Shown here: positions 1 to 5,436 of the stretch, in pieces
Position numbering within the stretch: the stretch's first letter is position 1
Layout of the letters: every line of letters starts with the position of its first letter
From: Nitriliruptoraceae bacterium
GTDB taxonomy: Bacteria; Actinomycetota; Nitriliruptoria; Nitriliruptorales; Nitriliruptoraceae
Direction of reading: 5' to 3'
DNA length: 5,436 nt
Assembly (NCBI GenBank): GCA_007131525.1
Contig: SLQK01000225.1
Coordinates: 1-5,436 of the forward strand
Position numbers and translations under genes: made by a program
Notes under the pieces: generated by a model
What the model was told of the DNA's origin: nothing
The model's input: the letters and a program-made list of their open reading frames with translations, nothing else
Databases searched by the model: none

Positions 1-1385
1 ACCTGCGCGACCTCCTCGTCCATCTTGTACTCGACGTAGGTCTCGAGCAGGTCCTCGGTGAAGACGTCGCCCTCGAGCAGGAACTCGTGGTCGTCCTCGA
101 TCCCGGCCAGCGCCTCCTCGAGGCTGCGCGGCACGCTGGGCAGACCCAGCAGCTCCTCGGGCGGCAGGTCGTAGATGTCCTTGTCGACCGGGTCCGGCGG
201 CTCGATCCGGTTCTTCACCCCGTCCAGCCCGGCCATGAGCATGGCGGAGAAGGCGAGGTAGGGGTTGCAGGACGGGTCGGGGACGCGGAACTCGATCCGC
301 TTCGCCTTCGGGCTGTCGCCCGAGATCGGGATGCGGACGGCCGCCGAGCGGTTGCGGGCGGAGTACACCAGGTTGACCGGGGCCTCGTAGCCCGGCACCA
401 GGCGCCGGTAGGAGTTGGTGGTCGGGTTGGAGAAGGCGAGCACGGTCGGCGCGTGCTTGAGCAGCCCGCCGATGTACCACCGCGCCACGTCGGAGATCTG
501 GCCGTAGCCGGACTCGTCGTAGAACAGTGGCTCGCCGTCCTTCCACAGCGACTGGTGGGTGTGCATCCCCGAGCCGTTGTCACCGAAGATGGGCTTCGGC
601 ATGAAGGTGACGGACTTGCCCGCCTGCCAGGCCGTGTTCTTGATGACGTACTTGAACGTCATCAGCTTGTCGGCGATCGTCTCGATGTCGTCGAAACGGA
701 TGTCGATCTCGCCCTGGCCAGGCGCGCCGACCTCGTGGTGCTGGACCTCGACGGGGATCCCGAAGGCCTCCAGCTGCGCGGTCATCTCCGAGCGCAGGTC
801 CTGGTAGTGGTCCATCGGCGGGGTCGGGAAGTAGCCCTGCTTGGTCCGCGGCTTGTAGCCGAGGTTGCCGTGCCCGTCGTCCTCGCCGGTGGTCCAGGGA
901 CCTTCGACCGAGTCGATGGCGAAGAACGAGTGGTGCGGCACGCTCTGGAACCGGACCGAGTCGAAGATGAAGAACTCGGCCTCCGGGCCCATGTACACCG
1001 TGTCGGCGATGCCGGTCGAGCGCAGGTACGCGGCGGCCTTGCGCACGATGTTGCGCGGGTCACGGGAGTAGGCCTCCCCGGTGATCGCGTCGTGGACGTG
1101 GCAGTAGACCATCATGGTCTTGCGGTCCCTGAACCGGTCCTCTCCGATGGTGGAGATGTCCGGGATCAGGAGCATGTCGGATTCCTGGATGCCCTGGAAC
1201 CCGCGGACCGAGCTGCCGTCGAAGTACAACCCGTCGGTGAAGACGCTCTCCGTCACCGCGGATGCGGGGATGGAGAAGTGCTGCACGAGACCGGGGAGGT
1301 CGACGAACCTCAGGTCTAGGAACTCGTAACCCTCGGACTCGATGAGTGCGACGACGTCCGAGGCGTTCTGCGGTGAGCTGCCCAA
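1..1385 (-). CDS. glnA: Glutamine synthetase, class I (GSI-beta type), 3' end cut by window edge
   Basis: Glutamine synthetase makes glutamine from glutamate, ammonia and ATP in the cytoplasm, normally as a dodecamer. The frame is open from 1385 to the window edge, giving 461 codons; by family length about 15 residues are missing. Visible landmarks are the DGSS loop (56-59), GPEAEFFIFD with metal-ligand glutamates E135 and E137, HHEVGAPGQGEID (E218, E226), GMHTHQS (H275), PGYEAPVN (E334), and DKDIYDLPPEE with the adenylylation tyrosine Y405. The insertion containing GNLGYKPR is typical of the beta subtype, which GlnE-type adenylyltransferases regulate. The start is TTG at 1385-1383: a perfect AAGGAG lies 7 bases upstream, and the GSI N-terminal homology begins about 10 residues later. 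No in-frame ATG or GTG lies near enough to compete. It is transcribed away from the channel gene. Confidence 0.97.
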   Translation of the reverse strand, partial: MGSSPQNASDVVALIESEGYEFLDLRFVDLPGLVQHFSIPASAVTESVFTDGLYFDGSSVRGFQGIQESDMLLIPDISTIGEDRFRDRKTMMVYCHVHDAITGEAYSRDPRNIVRKAAAYLRSTGIADTVYMGPEAEFFIFDSVRFQSVPHHSFFAIDSVEGPWTTGEDDGHGNLGYKPRTKQGYFPTPPMDHYQDLRSEMTAQLEAFGIPVEVQHHEVGAPGQGEIDIRFDDIETIADKLMTFKYVIKNTAWQAGKSVTFMPKPIFGDNGSGMHTHQSLWKDGEPLFYDESGYGQISDVARWYIGGLLKHAPTVLAFSNPTTNSYRRLVPGYEAPVNLVYSARNRSAAVRIPISGDSPKAKRIEFRVPDPSCNPYLAFSAMLMAGLDGVKNRIEPPDPVDKDIYDLPPEELLGLPSVPRSLEEALAGIEDDHEFLLEGDVFTEDLLETYVEYKMDEEVAQ

Positions 1386-1392
1386 CTTCTCG

Positions 1393-1398
1393 CTCCTT
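1393..1398 (-). promoter_or_regulatory. Shine-Dalgarno site that fixes the TTG start of glnA
   Basis: On the minus strand this reads AAGGAG, a full match to the anti-Shine-Dalgarno core, with a 7-base spacer to the TTG at 1385-1383. It is the main reason for choosing a TTG start. Confidence 0.85.
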
Positions 1399-1422
1399 GT
1401 CGGTTGCTGCGTGTACTCGGCA

Positions 1423-1450
1423 CACCCTCCGGCGCTGCGTGGCGAGGGTG
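1423..1450 (-). repeat. 7-bp inverted repeat in the glnA leader
   Basis: CACCCTC at 1423-1429 is the reverse complement of GAGGGTG at 1444-1450, with a 14-base spacer. A further direct copy of CACCCTC lies at 1533-1539, so the GAGGGTG arm has two possible partners. It begins about 40 bases upstream of the glnA start and could form a hairpin in the glnA leader RNA. The arms are short and may have arisen by chance. Confidence 0.35.
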
Positions 1451-1539
1451 GTGCGCTGCTGGATGCTGCGGTGCAGGTGGGCGAGGCGCCCGGAACCGAC
1501 GCGACCGGACAACCCCCGGGAGGGCGCCGTAGCACCCTC

Positions 1540-1561
1540 ACCGCGGCGTTGCGGCCGCGGT
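1540..1561. repeat. 8-bp inverted repeat with 6-base loop
   Basis: ACCGCGGC at 1540-1547 pairs perfectly with GCCGCGGT at 1554-1561 around the loop GTTGCG. It is almost entirely G and C, so chance formation is fairly likely. In RNA of either strand it would form a stable hairpin. No role is evident. Confidence 0.4.
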
Positions 1562-1593
1562 TGGGACTCGGCGGGGCGCCTCGCCCGTCCGGA

Positions 1594-1619
1594 GAGCGAC
1601 ACGCTCGCGCGTGTCGCTC
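1594..1619. promoter_or_regulatory. Perfect 11-bp dyad, candidate operator or RNA hairpin
   Basis: GAGCGACACGC at 1594-1604 is the exact reverse complement of GCGTGTCGCTC at 1609-1619, with a 4-base spacer (TCGC). It is the longest perfect dyad I found here and includes A/T positions in both arms. It lies about 209 bases upstream of the glnA start and 161 bases upstream of the channel start. With no T-run on either side and no gene ending nearby, an operator for a dimeric regulator is more plausible than a terminator. An unannotated small RNA ending here is the alternative. The protein that would bind is unknown. Confidence 0.5.
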
Positions 1620-1736
1620 AGATCGGTCCTGCGGGCGGGGACGCTACGAGCGCTGCGTTCCCCGGGCCTTTCCCCTCTGTTTCGAGCGTGTTACGGACCG
1701 CCTGCCCAGCGCGGCGGGGGGCCCGCGTGCGACCGC

Positions 1737-1760
1737 TAGCCTCGACGCCCGCCGTCGAGG
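1737..1760 (+). promoter_or_regulatory. Possible -10 element overlapping an 8-bp dyad upstream of the channel gene
   Basis: TAGCCT at 1737-1742 fits the actinobacterial TANNNT -10 pattern. It overlaps a perfect inverted repeat, CCTCGACG at 1740-1747 and CGTCGAGG at 1753-1760, with a 5-base spacer. If this -10 is used, transcription would begin near 1749 and the dyad would span the promoter and start site, as operators often do. If transcription begins further upstream, the same bases form a hairpin about 20 bases before the start codon. I see no good -35 hexamer at 16-18 bases spacing. Confidence 0.3.
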
Positions 1761-1780
1761 TGCGCCGCTGGAGGCCGATC

Positions 1781-2947
1781 ATGACCATGCTGCTCGCGCA
1801 GAACGCCGAGGAGGACGCCCCGGCCATCGAGATCACCGAACCCGTCCGCCCGATCACCGAACTGCTGGAAGGTTGGTTCGGCGAGGGCCCCTTGGTTTCC
1901 CTCGTGGCGGGCAGCATCGACGTGATCCTCCAGGTCGTCCTGATCCTCGCGCTCGCCTTCCTGGCGTTGCTGCTGGTCAGGCGGCTGATCCGTCGGGCGG
2001 TCGCCTCGGCCAGCGACCCGACCACCACCGCGTTCGGCCGCCGTCGTGTCGGGCTGGACGGCGCCGGTGACCACACGGTCGTGTCGACACGTCGGGTCCA
2101 GCGGGCGGAGGCGCTCGGGGCGCTGGCCGGCAGCGTGCTCCGTGTCCTGATCTGGACGGTGGCGCTGTTCATCCTGCTGTCGACGGCCTTCGGCATCAAC
2201 CTGACCCCGCTGCTCGCCGGTGCCGGCATCCTGGGGATCGCGGTCGGGTTCGGGGCGCAGGGGTTGGTCAGCGACTTCCTCGCCGGGATCTTCATGCTCG
2301 CCGAGGACCAGTTCGGCGTCGGCGACATCGTGAACGTCGGCGAGGCCTCCGGCGTGGTGGAGGGGGTGTCGCTGCGCACGACCCGGATCCGGGACGTGAC
2401 CGGGACGCTGTGGCACGTGCCCAACGGGCAGATCATGCGGGTCGGCAACATGAGCCAGGAGTGGGCGAGGGCGCTGCTCGACATCGGCGTCGCCTACGGC
2501 ACCGACATCGACGCCGCGAGCGAGCTGATCCTCACCATCGCCACGGACATGGCCGGCGAGGAGGACTACCGGGAGATCTTCCTCGACGAGCCCGAGATCT
2601 GGGGGGTTGAGAACCTCGGCAACGACAGCGTCGACATCCGCCTGGTGATCAAGACCCAGCCTGGCCAGCAGTGGGCGATCGCGCGGGAGCTGCGGCGCCG
2701 CATCAAGAACGCCTTCGATGCCGCCGAGGTGGAGATCCCCTTCCCACAGCGCACGGTGTGGCTGCGGACCGAGCAGCCGGTCTCGCTGGGTGGCGAGGAG
2801 GTGCCCGCCTTCGAGCACCCGGTGCCCGACGCCACCGCGGTCGAGCGGTCCCGGGTGGCGGCCCGGCGCGGCGACACCTCGCCGCCACCGGTTGACCTCG
2901 CGGATGTCGCGGTCGAGGCCACCGAGGGCCTCGAGGACGACGAGTGA
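1781..2947 (+). CDS. MscS-family mechanosensitive ion channel
   Basis: This is a 388-residue small-conductance mechanosensitive channel homologue, expected to form a membrane heptamer that opens under tension and releases solutes during osmotic downshock. Predicted helices are about 46-66, 117-137 and a pore-lining third helix at 141-173. That helix has a glycine/alanine ridge, the Q160-G161 hinge equivalent and an F-G-V-G-D-I-V stretch leading into the cytoplasmic beta domain. A mixed alpha/beta cage follows to about residue 345, then a proline-rich, acidic tail ending EGLEDDE. By alignment to E. coli MscS, the pore-seal leucines L105 and L109 correspond to I153 and F157. The ATG at 1781 is preferred because GGAGG at 1770-1774 sits 6 bases upstream; ATG at 1787 is possible. 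The frame is open further upstream, but that part is low-complexity and has no family similarity. Confidence 0.93.
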   Translation: MTMLLAQNAEEDAPAIEITEPVRPITELLEGWFGEGPLVSLVAGSIDVILQVVLILALAFLALLLVRRLIRRAVASASDPTTTAFGRRRVGLDGAGDHTVVSTRRVQRAEALGALAGSVLRVLIWTVALFILLSTAFGINLTPLLAGAGILGIAVGFGAQGLVSDFLAGIFMLAEDQFGVGDIVNVGEASGVVEGVSLRTTRIRDVTGTLWHVPNGQIMRVGNMSQEWARALLDIGVAYGTDIDAASELILTIATDMAGEEDYREIFLDEPEIWGVENLGNDSVDIRLVIKTQPGQQWAIARELRRRIKNAFDAAEVEIPFPQRTVWLRTEQPVSLGGEEVPAFEHPVPDATAVERSRVAARRGDTSPPPVDLADVAVEATEGLEDDE

Positions 2948-3420
2948 GCGAGGGGCCGCAACCGCCGGACGGCGCGGAGCGCTCGCCGCGGTCGCCGCGG
3001 TCGCTGCCGCCGCTGCTGGCCGTGACGGCGGGTGTGGCGGTGGGCGTGCTCGTCGTCACGGTCGGGTTCGGTGCGTGGACGGTGACGGCGTTCCTCGTCC
3101 CGTGGGTCGCCGCCGTGGCGCTCGTGGTCCTGCCGGCGCTGCTCGTGCGCACGGTCATCCGACCCCGGCGCCCCGTGTGGCTCGGCGCCCCGGTGGGCGC
3201 GGGTCTCGGCATCGTGGGGGTCGCGGGTTTGCTGGTGGTCGACCCGATGGCGGGCATGGCGGGACCGCTGCTGGCGGTGCTCGCCATCGTGATCGGTGCC
3301 GTGCTCGGCACCTGCGGGACCGTGATCGGGCCTCGGGTGCGCTCGTCCCGCGTGGCGGGCGCGCTGATCGCCCTCGCCATCGCCGTGCCGGTCGTGCTCG
3401 CCATCGTCGGACGACCGTGA
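2944..3420 (+). CDS. Small multi-pass membrane protein of unknown function
   Basis: I do not recognise a family for this 158-residue protein. A hydrophilic, proline/serine/arginine-rich N-terminus (1-20) is followed by about five hydrophobic segments, near 23-43, 47-68, 82-99, 107-129 and 137-155. The loop at 69-79 is strongly basic (R69, R73, R75, R76), suggesting a cytoplasmic face. There is one cysteine (C124) and no obvious catalytic motif. The GTG start overlaps the channel stop as GTGA (4 bases), and GAGG at 2933-2936 lies 7 bases upstream, so translation is probably coupled to the channel. It could be an accessory subunit or simply a co-transcribed membrane protein. Hydrophobic patterning, base composition and coupling all support a real gene. 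Confidence 0.8.
   Translation: MSEGPQPPDGAERSPRSPRSLPPLLAVTAGVAVGVLVVTVGFGAWTVTAFLVPWVAAVALVVLPALLVRTVIRPRRPVWLGAPVGAGLGIVGVAGLLVVDPMAGMAGPLLAVLAIVIGAVLGTCGTVIGPRVRSSRVAGALIALAIAVPVVLAIVGRP
2983..3000 (+). repeat. Two tandem 9-base copies inside the small membrane protein gene
   Basis: TCGCCGCGG is repeated exactly at 2983-2991 and 2992-3000, encoding the S-P-R-S-P-R part of the N-terminal tail. It is in frame, so copy changes would add or remove three residues without breaking the gene. Confidence 0.6.
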
Positions 3421-3425
3421 GCCGA

Positions 3426-3456
3426 CCCCCGGGTCAGCCGCCCGGCTGGCCGGGGG
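3426..3456. terminator. Nested GC-rich hairpin at a convergent gene junction, possible bidirectional terminator
   Basis: The outer arms CCCCCGG (3426-3432) and CCGGGGG (3450-3456) are perfect complements. Inside them CAGCC (3435-3439) pairs with GGCTG (3444-3448) around a 4-base loop, giving about 12 pairs with a small internal mismatch. It begins 6 bases after the stop of the plus-strand membrane gene and overlaps the last codons and stop of lipA on the minus strand. Position and strength fit a shared terminator. There is no T-run on either side, so it would be a non-canonical type, as is common in actinobacteria. Confidence 0.5.
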
Positions 3457-4483
3457 AGGGCTGCCAGGCCTTCGCATCCATCGCCTGCTGGCCGGCGTGG
3501 TAGCTGGACCGCACCATCGGGCCGGCCTCGACGTGGGCGAAGCCGAGCTCCACCTCGCCGTAGGTCCGGAACCGGGCGAAGGTCTCCGGTGTGACGTAGC
3601 GCTCGAGGTGGAGGTGCTGCGCCGAGGGCTGCAGGTACTGCCCGATCGTCAGCGTGTCCACGCCGGCGACGCGCAGATCCCGCATGCACTCCAGGACCTC
3701 GTCGTCGGTCTCACCCATCCCGACGATCAGGTTGGACTTGACCGCGGTGGTCGCCGGGAACCGGTCGCGGGCCAGGGCGAGGAACTCCAGCCCCCGGTCG
3801 TAGTCGAAGGCGGGGCGGATCACCGGGAACAGCCGGCGGGTGGTCTCGAGGTTGAAGGCGAACACGTCGGGCTCGGCGGCCACGACCTGCTCCAGCGCCA
3901 GCCGCCCCTTGGACGGGTCGTTGCCGTAGCCGAAGTCGCTCGGCAGCACCTCGACGCCGACGTCGGGGGTGCGGGCGCGGATCTGGCGGATCGTCTCCGC
4001 GATCAGCCAGGCGCCACCGTCGTCGAGGTCGTCGCGGGCGACCATGGTGATCACCGAGAAGCGCAGGCCCAGGTGCTCGACCGCCTCGGCGACCCGCCGC
4101 GGCTCGTCGGTGTCGTAGCCCTTCGGCTTGCCCGTCTTGATCTGGCAGAACCCGCACCGGCGGGTGCAGTCCTCCCCGCCGATCAGGAAGGTGGCCTCAC
4201 GCATCTCCCAGCACTCGTAGATGTTGGGGCAGGCCGCCTGGGCGCAGACCGTGTTGAGCTCGAGGCCCTCCATCAGCTTGGTGACGTCGGTGAAGTTGTC
4301 GCCGTAGCTGGCCTTGACCTTCAGCCAGTCGGGCTTGCGACCGCCCGGCAGCTGGGTGTCGACCGTCTTGCGGACCACCCCGGCACGCTGGGTGCGTTCC
4401 CTCGTCAGGCCGTTGGGCAGCACGCTCAGGGTGCGGGCGCCCTCGGGGATCACGGGCTGGCGGAGGTCGCCGGGTGAGGTCAC
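3434..4483 (-). CDS. lipA: Lipoyl synthase (radical SAM)
   Basis: LipA inserts two sulfur atoms at C6 and C8 of protein-bound octanoyl groups to make lipoate, using two [4Fe-4S] clusters. The auxiliary-cluster motif CX4CX5C is C80, C85 and C91 (in CAQAACPNIYEC). The radical-SAM motif CX3CX2C is C106, C110 and C113 (in CTRRCGFC). The C-terminal RSSY motif (325-328) supplies the serine ligand of the auxiliary cluster. The domain is complete: 349 residues, with an N-terminal extension of about 50 residues before the conserved WLK segment. The GTG start at 4483-4481 follows the lipB stop with no intervening base (TGAGTG), with only a weak AAGG-like site inside the end of lipB. Translation is therefore probably coupled to lipB. 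Confidence 0.97.
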   Translation of the reverse strand: MTSPGDLRQPVIPEGARTLSVLPNGLTRERTQRAGVVRKTVDTQLPGGRKPDWLKVKASYGDNFTDVTKLMEGLELNTVCAQAACPNIYECWEMREATFLIGGEDCTRRCGFCQIKTGKPKGYDTDEPRRVAEAVEHLGLRFSVITMVARDDLDDGGAWLIAETIRQIRARTPDVGVEVLPSDFGYGNDPSKGRLALEQVVAAEPDVFAFNLETTRRLFPVIRPAFDYDRGLEFLALARDRFPATTAVKSNLIVGMGETDDEVLECMRDLRVAGVDTLTIGQYLQPSAQHLHLERYVTPETFARFRTYGEVELGFAHVEAGPMVRSSYHAGQQAMDAKAWQPSPGQPGG

Positions 4484-5251
4484 TCAGGACGCCTTCGGGT
4501 GCGGGGCCGGGGGCTGCGCCGCGTCGTCGGCCGGCAGCAGCCGGTCGCGCGGCGTGTCGACGAGGGTAGCGGCGAACACCTCCCCGAAGGCCGCGGCGAC
4601 GGTGTCGATCACGGTCATCGGATCGACGTCCATCCCGAGGCTCGCCAGGGAGCAGACCCCGCGGTCGGTGATGCCGCAGGGGACGATCCCGGTGAAGTCC
4701 GACAGCTCGGGAGCGACGTTCAGGGCGAAGCCGTGGCTGGTCACGCCACCGCTGGCGACCCTGACCCCGATGGCTGCGATCTTCTCGCCGCCCACCCACA
4801 CGCCGGTGTAGCCGGCCACGCGCTGCGCCGTCACCCCGAGGGCGGCCAGGGCCTGCAGCAGCACCTCCTCGAGCGCGCGCACGTAGTCGACCACGCCTCG
4901 GACGCCGGCCAGGGCCAGGACCGGGTAGCCGACGAGCTGGCCGGGACCGTGGTAGGTCACATCCCCGCCCCGGTCCACGTCGATGACCTCGATGCCGCGT
5001 GCCGCCAGCTCATCGGGGTCGAAGAGCACGTGGGAGCGGTCGGCCCGCTTCCCGAGGGTGTAGACCGGCGGGTGCTCGAGCAGCAGGAGGGCGTCGGTGC
5101 CACGCTCCGCCTGCCGGGCGGCCACCAGCGCCTTCTGGAGCTCCCAGGCATCGAGGTAGCCGACCCGACCGAGCCGGGCGAGCGCGATCGGTGCCCCCGC
5201 GTCGCGCCGGAGCGACGCGGCGGGGGTCGGTGCCGGGCGGCTGAAGGTCAT
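4484..5251 (-). CDS. lipB: Octanoyl-[ACP]:protein N-octanoyltransferase
   Basis: LipB transfers octanoate from acyl carrier protein to a lysine of lipoyl domains and the glycine-cleavage H protein, giving the substrate of LipA. In this 255-residue protein the conserved RGGDVTYHGPGQ block is at 94-105 (H101), the catalytic lysine is K157 in EKIAAIGV, and the acyl-accepting cysteine is C192 in GIVPCGI. SHGFALNV (172-179) is also typical. A tail of about 20 residues rich in proline and alanine has no known role. The ATG at 5251-5249 follows GAGG with a 5-base spacer. It directly precedes lipA and lies 84 bases after the E2 gene, so E2, lipB and lipA may share a transcript. Confidence 0.97.
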   Translation of the reverse strand: MTFSRPAPTPAASLRRDAGAPIALARLGRVGYLDAWELQKALVAARQAERGTDALLLLEHPPVYTLGKRADRSHVLFDPDELAARGIEVIDVDRGGDVTYHGPGQLVGYPVLALAGVRGVVDYVRALEEVLLQALAALGVTAQRVAGYTGVWVGGEKIAAIGVRVASGGVTSHGFALNVAPELSDFTGIVPCGITDRGVCSLASLGMDVDPMTVIDTVAAAFGEVFAATLVDTPRDRLLPADDAAQPPAPHPKAS

Positions 5252-5327
5252 GGTGTCCTCGTCACCGCTGGGCCCACGGCCGGTGGTGCCGCGGCCTCTC
5301 GCGACCGCGCCACCAGCCTGGACACCA
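5251..5327 (-). promoter_or_regulatory. Inverted repeat covering the lipB ribosome-binding site and start
   Basis: TGGTGTCC at 5251-5258 is the exact reverse complement of GGACACCA at 5320-5327, with 61 bases between. In the minus-strand RNA, the arm nearest lipB contains part of the GAGG ribosome-binding site, the spacer and the A of the start codon. Between the arms a second imperfect stem can form: GGTGG (5282-5286) with CCACC (5310-5314) and CGCGG (5290-5294) with CCGCG (5305-5309). The nested fold could terminate readthrough from E2 or hide the lipB start, or it may be chance pairing. Confidence 0.3.
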
Positions 5328-5335
5328 CGGCGACC

Positions 5336-5436
5336 TCAGACCCCGAGCTCGGCGGCGAAGTCGTGGGTCTCGAGCACGTACTTGAGGTCCTGGAGGAACC
5401 GGGCCGCGTCCGCCCCGTCCACCATCCGGTGGTCGT
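5336..5436 (-). CDS. sucB: 2-oxo acid dehydrogenase E2 (dihydrolipoamide acyltransferase), C-terminal 33 codons only
   Basis: Only the 3' end lies in the window. It encodes the acyltransferase active-site motif DHRMVDGADAARFL, with the catalytic histidine and the downstream aspartate, and ends ETHDFAAELGV followed by TGA at 5338-5336. The motif is characteristic of the catalytic core domain of E2 subunits, which pass acyl groups from lipoyl arms to coenzyme A. The fragment cannot separate a succinyltransferase from an acetyltransferase. In many actinobacteria the gene next to lipB is labelled sucB or dlaT and can serve the pyruvate complex. Placement upstream of lipB-lipA fits, since E2 carries the lipoyl group those enzymes build. 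Confidence 0.88.
   Translation of the reverse strand, partial: DHRMVDGADAARFLQDLKYVLETHDFAAELGV

Larger units (their letters stand above)
1386..1780. other. Divergent intergenic region between glnA and the mscS-like gene
   Basis: This 395-base stretch should hold the promoters and leaders of both divergent genes. Open frames run through it on both strands, but their translations are arginine- and proline-rich, lack recognisable motifs and continue out of frame into the neighbours, so I see no gene here. It contains several inverted repeats: 1423-1450, 1540-1561, 1594-1619 and 1740-1760. The only -10-like hexamer I can point to is TAGCCT at 1737-1742 on the plus strand, and it has no good -35 partner. 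I could not identify a glnA promoter or a clear GlnR-like site by eye. In DNA this GC-rich some short inverted repeats occur by chance. Confidence 0.8.

Noticed and set aside
87..1319. Long plus-strand open frame (410 codons) opposite glnA
   Set aside because: It lies wholly antisense to a clearly identified glnA, and its translation is rich in valine, arginine and aspartate with no motif. This is the usual mirror of high-GC codon use.
1492..1496. GGAAC resembling an extracytoplasmic-function sigma -35 element
   Set aside because: No CGT-type -10 element is found 16-17 bases downstream on the plus strand.
1060..1602. Minus-strand open frame running from the intergenic region into glnA
   Set aside because: It is out of frame with glnA, arginine/proline-rich and without family features. 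The true glnA frame starts at TTG 1385.
1346..1780. In-frame upstream extension of the channel gene (145 codons)
   Set aside because: The translation is low-complexity and arginine-rich, has no MscS similarity, and a good Shine-Dalgarno site marks the ATG at 1781.
1736..2818. Minus-strand open frame (360 codons) opposite the channel gene
   Set aside because: It is a shadow of the mscS-like gene: charged, repetitive composition and no recognisable domain.
2983..3000. Tandem 9-base repeat as a phase-variation switch
   Set aside because: The unit is a multiple of three and only two copies exist, so slippage would not shift the frame. It is listed only as a minor repeat.
2566..3689. Minus-strand open frames spanning the small membrane gene and lipA end
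   Set aside because: Their composition (arginine, histidine, proline runs) is that of antisense frames in GC-rich DNA. The plus-strand frame gives coherent membrane helices and the minus-strand lipA frame gives full family motifs.
3497..4477. Plus-strand open frame (326 codons) opposite lipA
   Set aside because: It is antisense to a complete lipA with all cluster cysteines and has no independent start context or motif.

Overview
The window is very GC-rich, gene-dense bacterial chromosome, and the gene families and their order point to an actinobacterium. The minus strand carries, in transcription order, the 3' end of a 2-oxo acid dehydrogenase E2 gene (sucB/dlaT type), lipB, lipA and, further on, a class I glutamine synthetase gene (glnA). 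From general knowledge, this E2-lipB-lipA-(membrane genes)-glnA order is a recurring actinobacterial locus; in Mycobacterium tuberculosis it is dlaT, Rv2216, lipB, lipA, two small membrane genes and glnA1. I cannot place the organism below phylum level. A deep-branching lineage is possible but is only a guess.

Layout from left to right. Positions 1-1385 (minus) hold glnA, which lacks only its last few codons at the window edge and starts at a TTG behind a perfect AAGGAG. Positions 1386-1780 are a 395-base divergent intergenic region. It contains several inverted repeats, the best being a perfect 11-bp dyad at 1594-1619, but no convincing gene. Positions 1781-2947 (plus) encode an MscS-family mechanosensitive channel. 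It overlaps by 4 bases a small five-helix membrane protein of unknown function (2944-3420, plus). This pair converges on lipA (3434-4483, minus) across 13 bases, with a nested GC-rich hairpin at the junction. lipB (4484-5251, minus) ends directly against the lipA start. An 84-base gap containing inverted repeats separates lipB from the E2 3' end (5336-5436, minus).

Functionally, LipB moves octanoate from acyl carrier protein onto lipoyl domains and LipA inserts the two sulfurs. The E2 encoded just upstream belongs to the family that carries such lipoyl domains, so E2-lipB-lipA is a coherent cofactor-and-target cluster. GlnA is the central ammonium-assimilating enzyme and keeps the tyrosine used for adenylylation control. 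The channel and its small partner look like a separate plus-strand transcription unit lying between lipA and glnA.

I see no mobile element, CRISPR array, tRNA or rRNA, and no clear undescribed system. The items most worth a second look are the channel plus small membrane partner, the 11-bp dyad in the divergent region, and a possible RNA structure covering the lipB ribosome-binding site.
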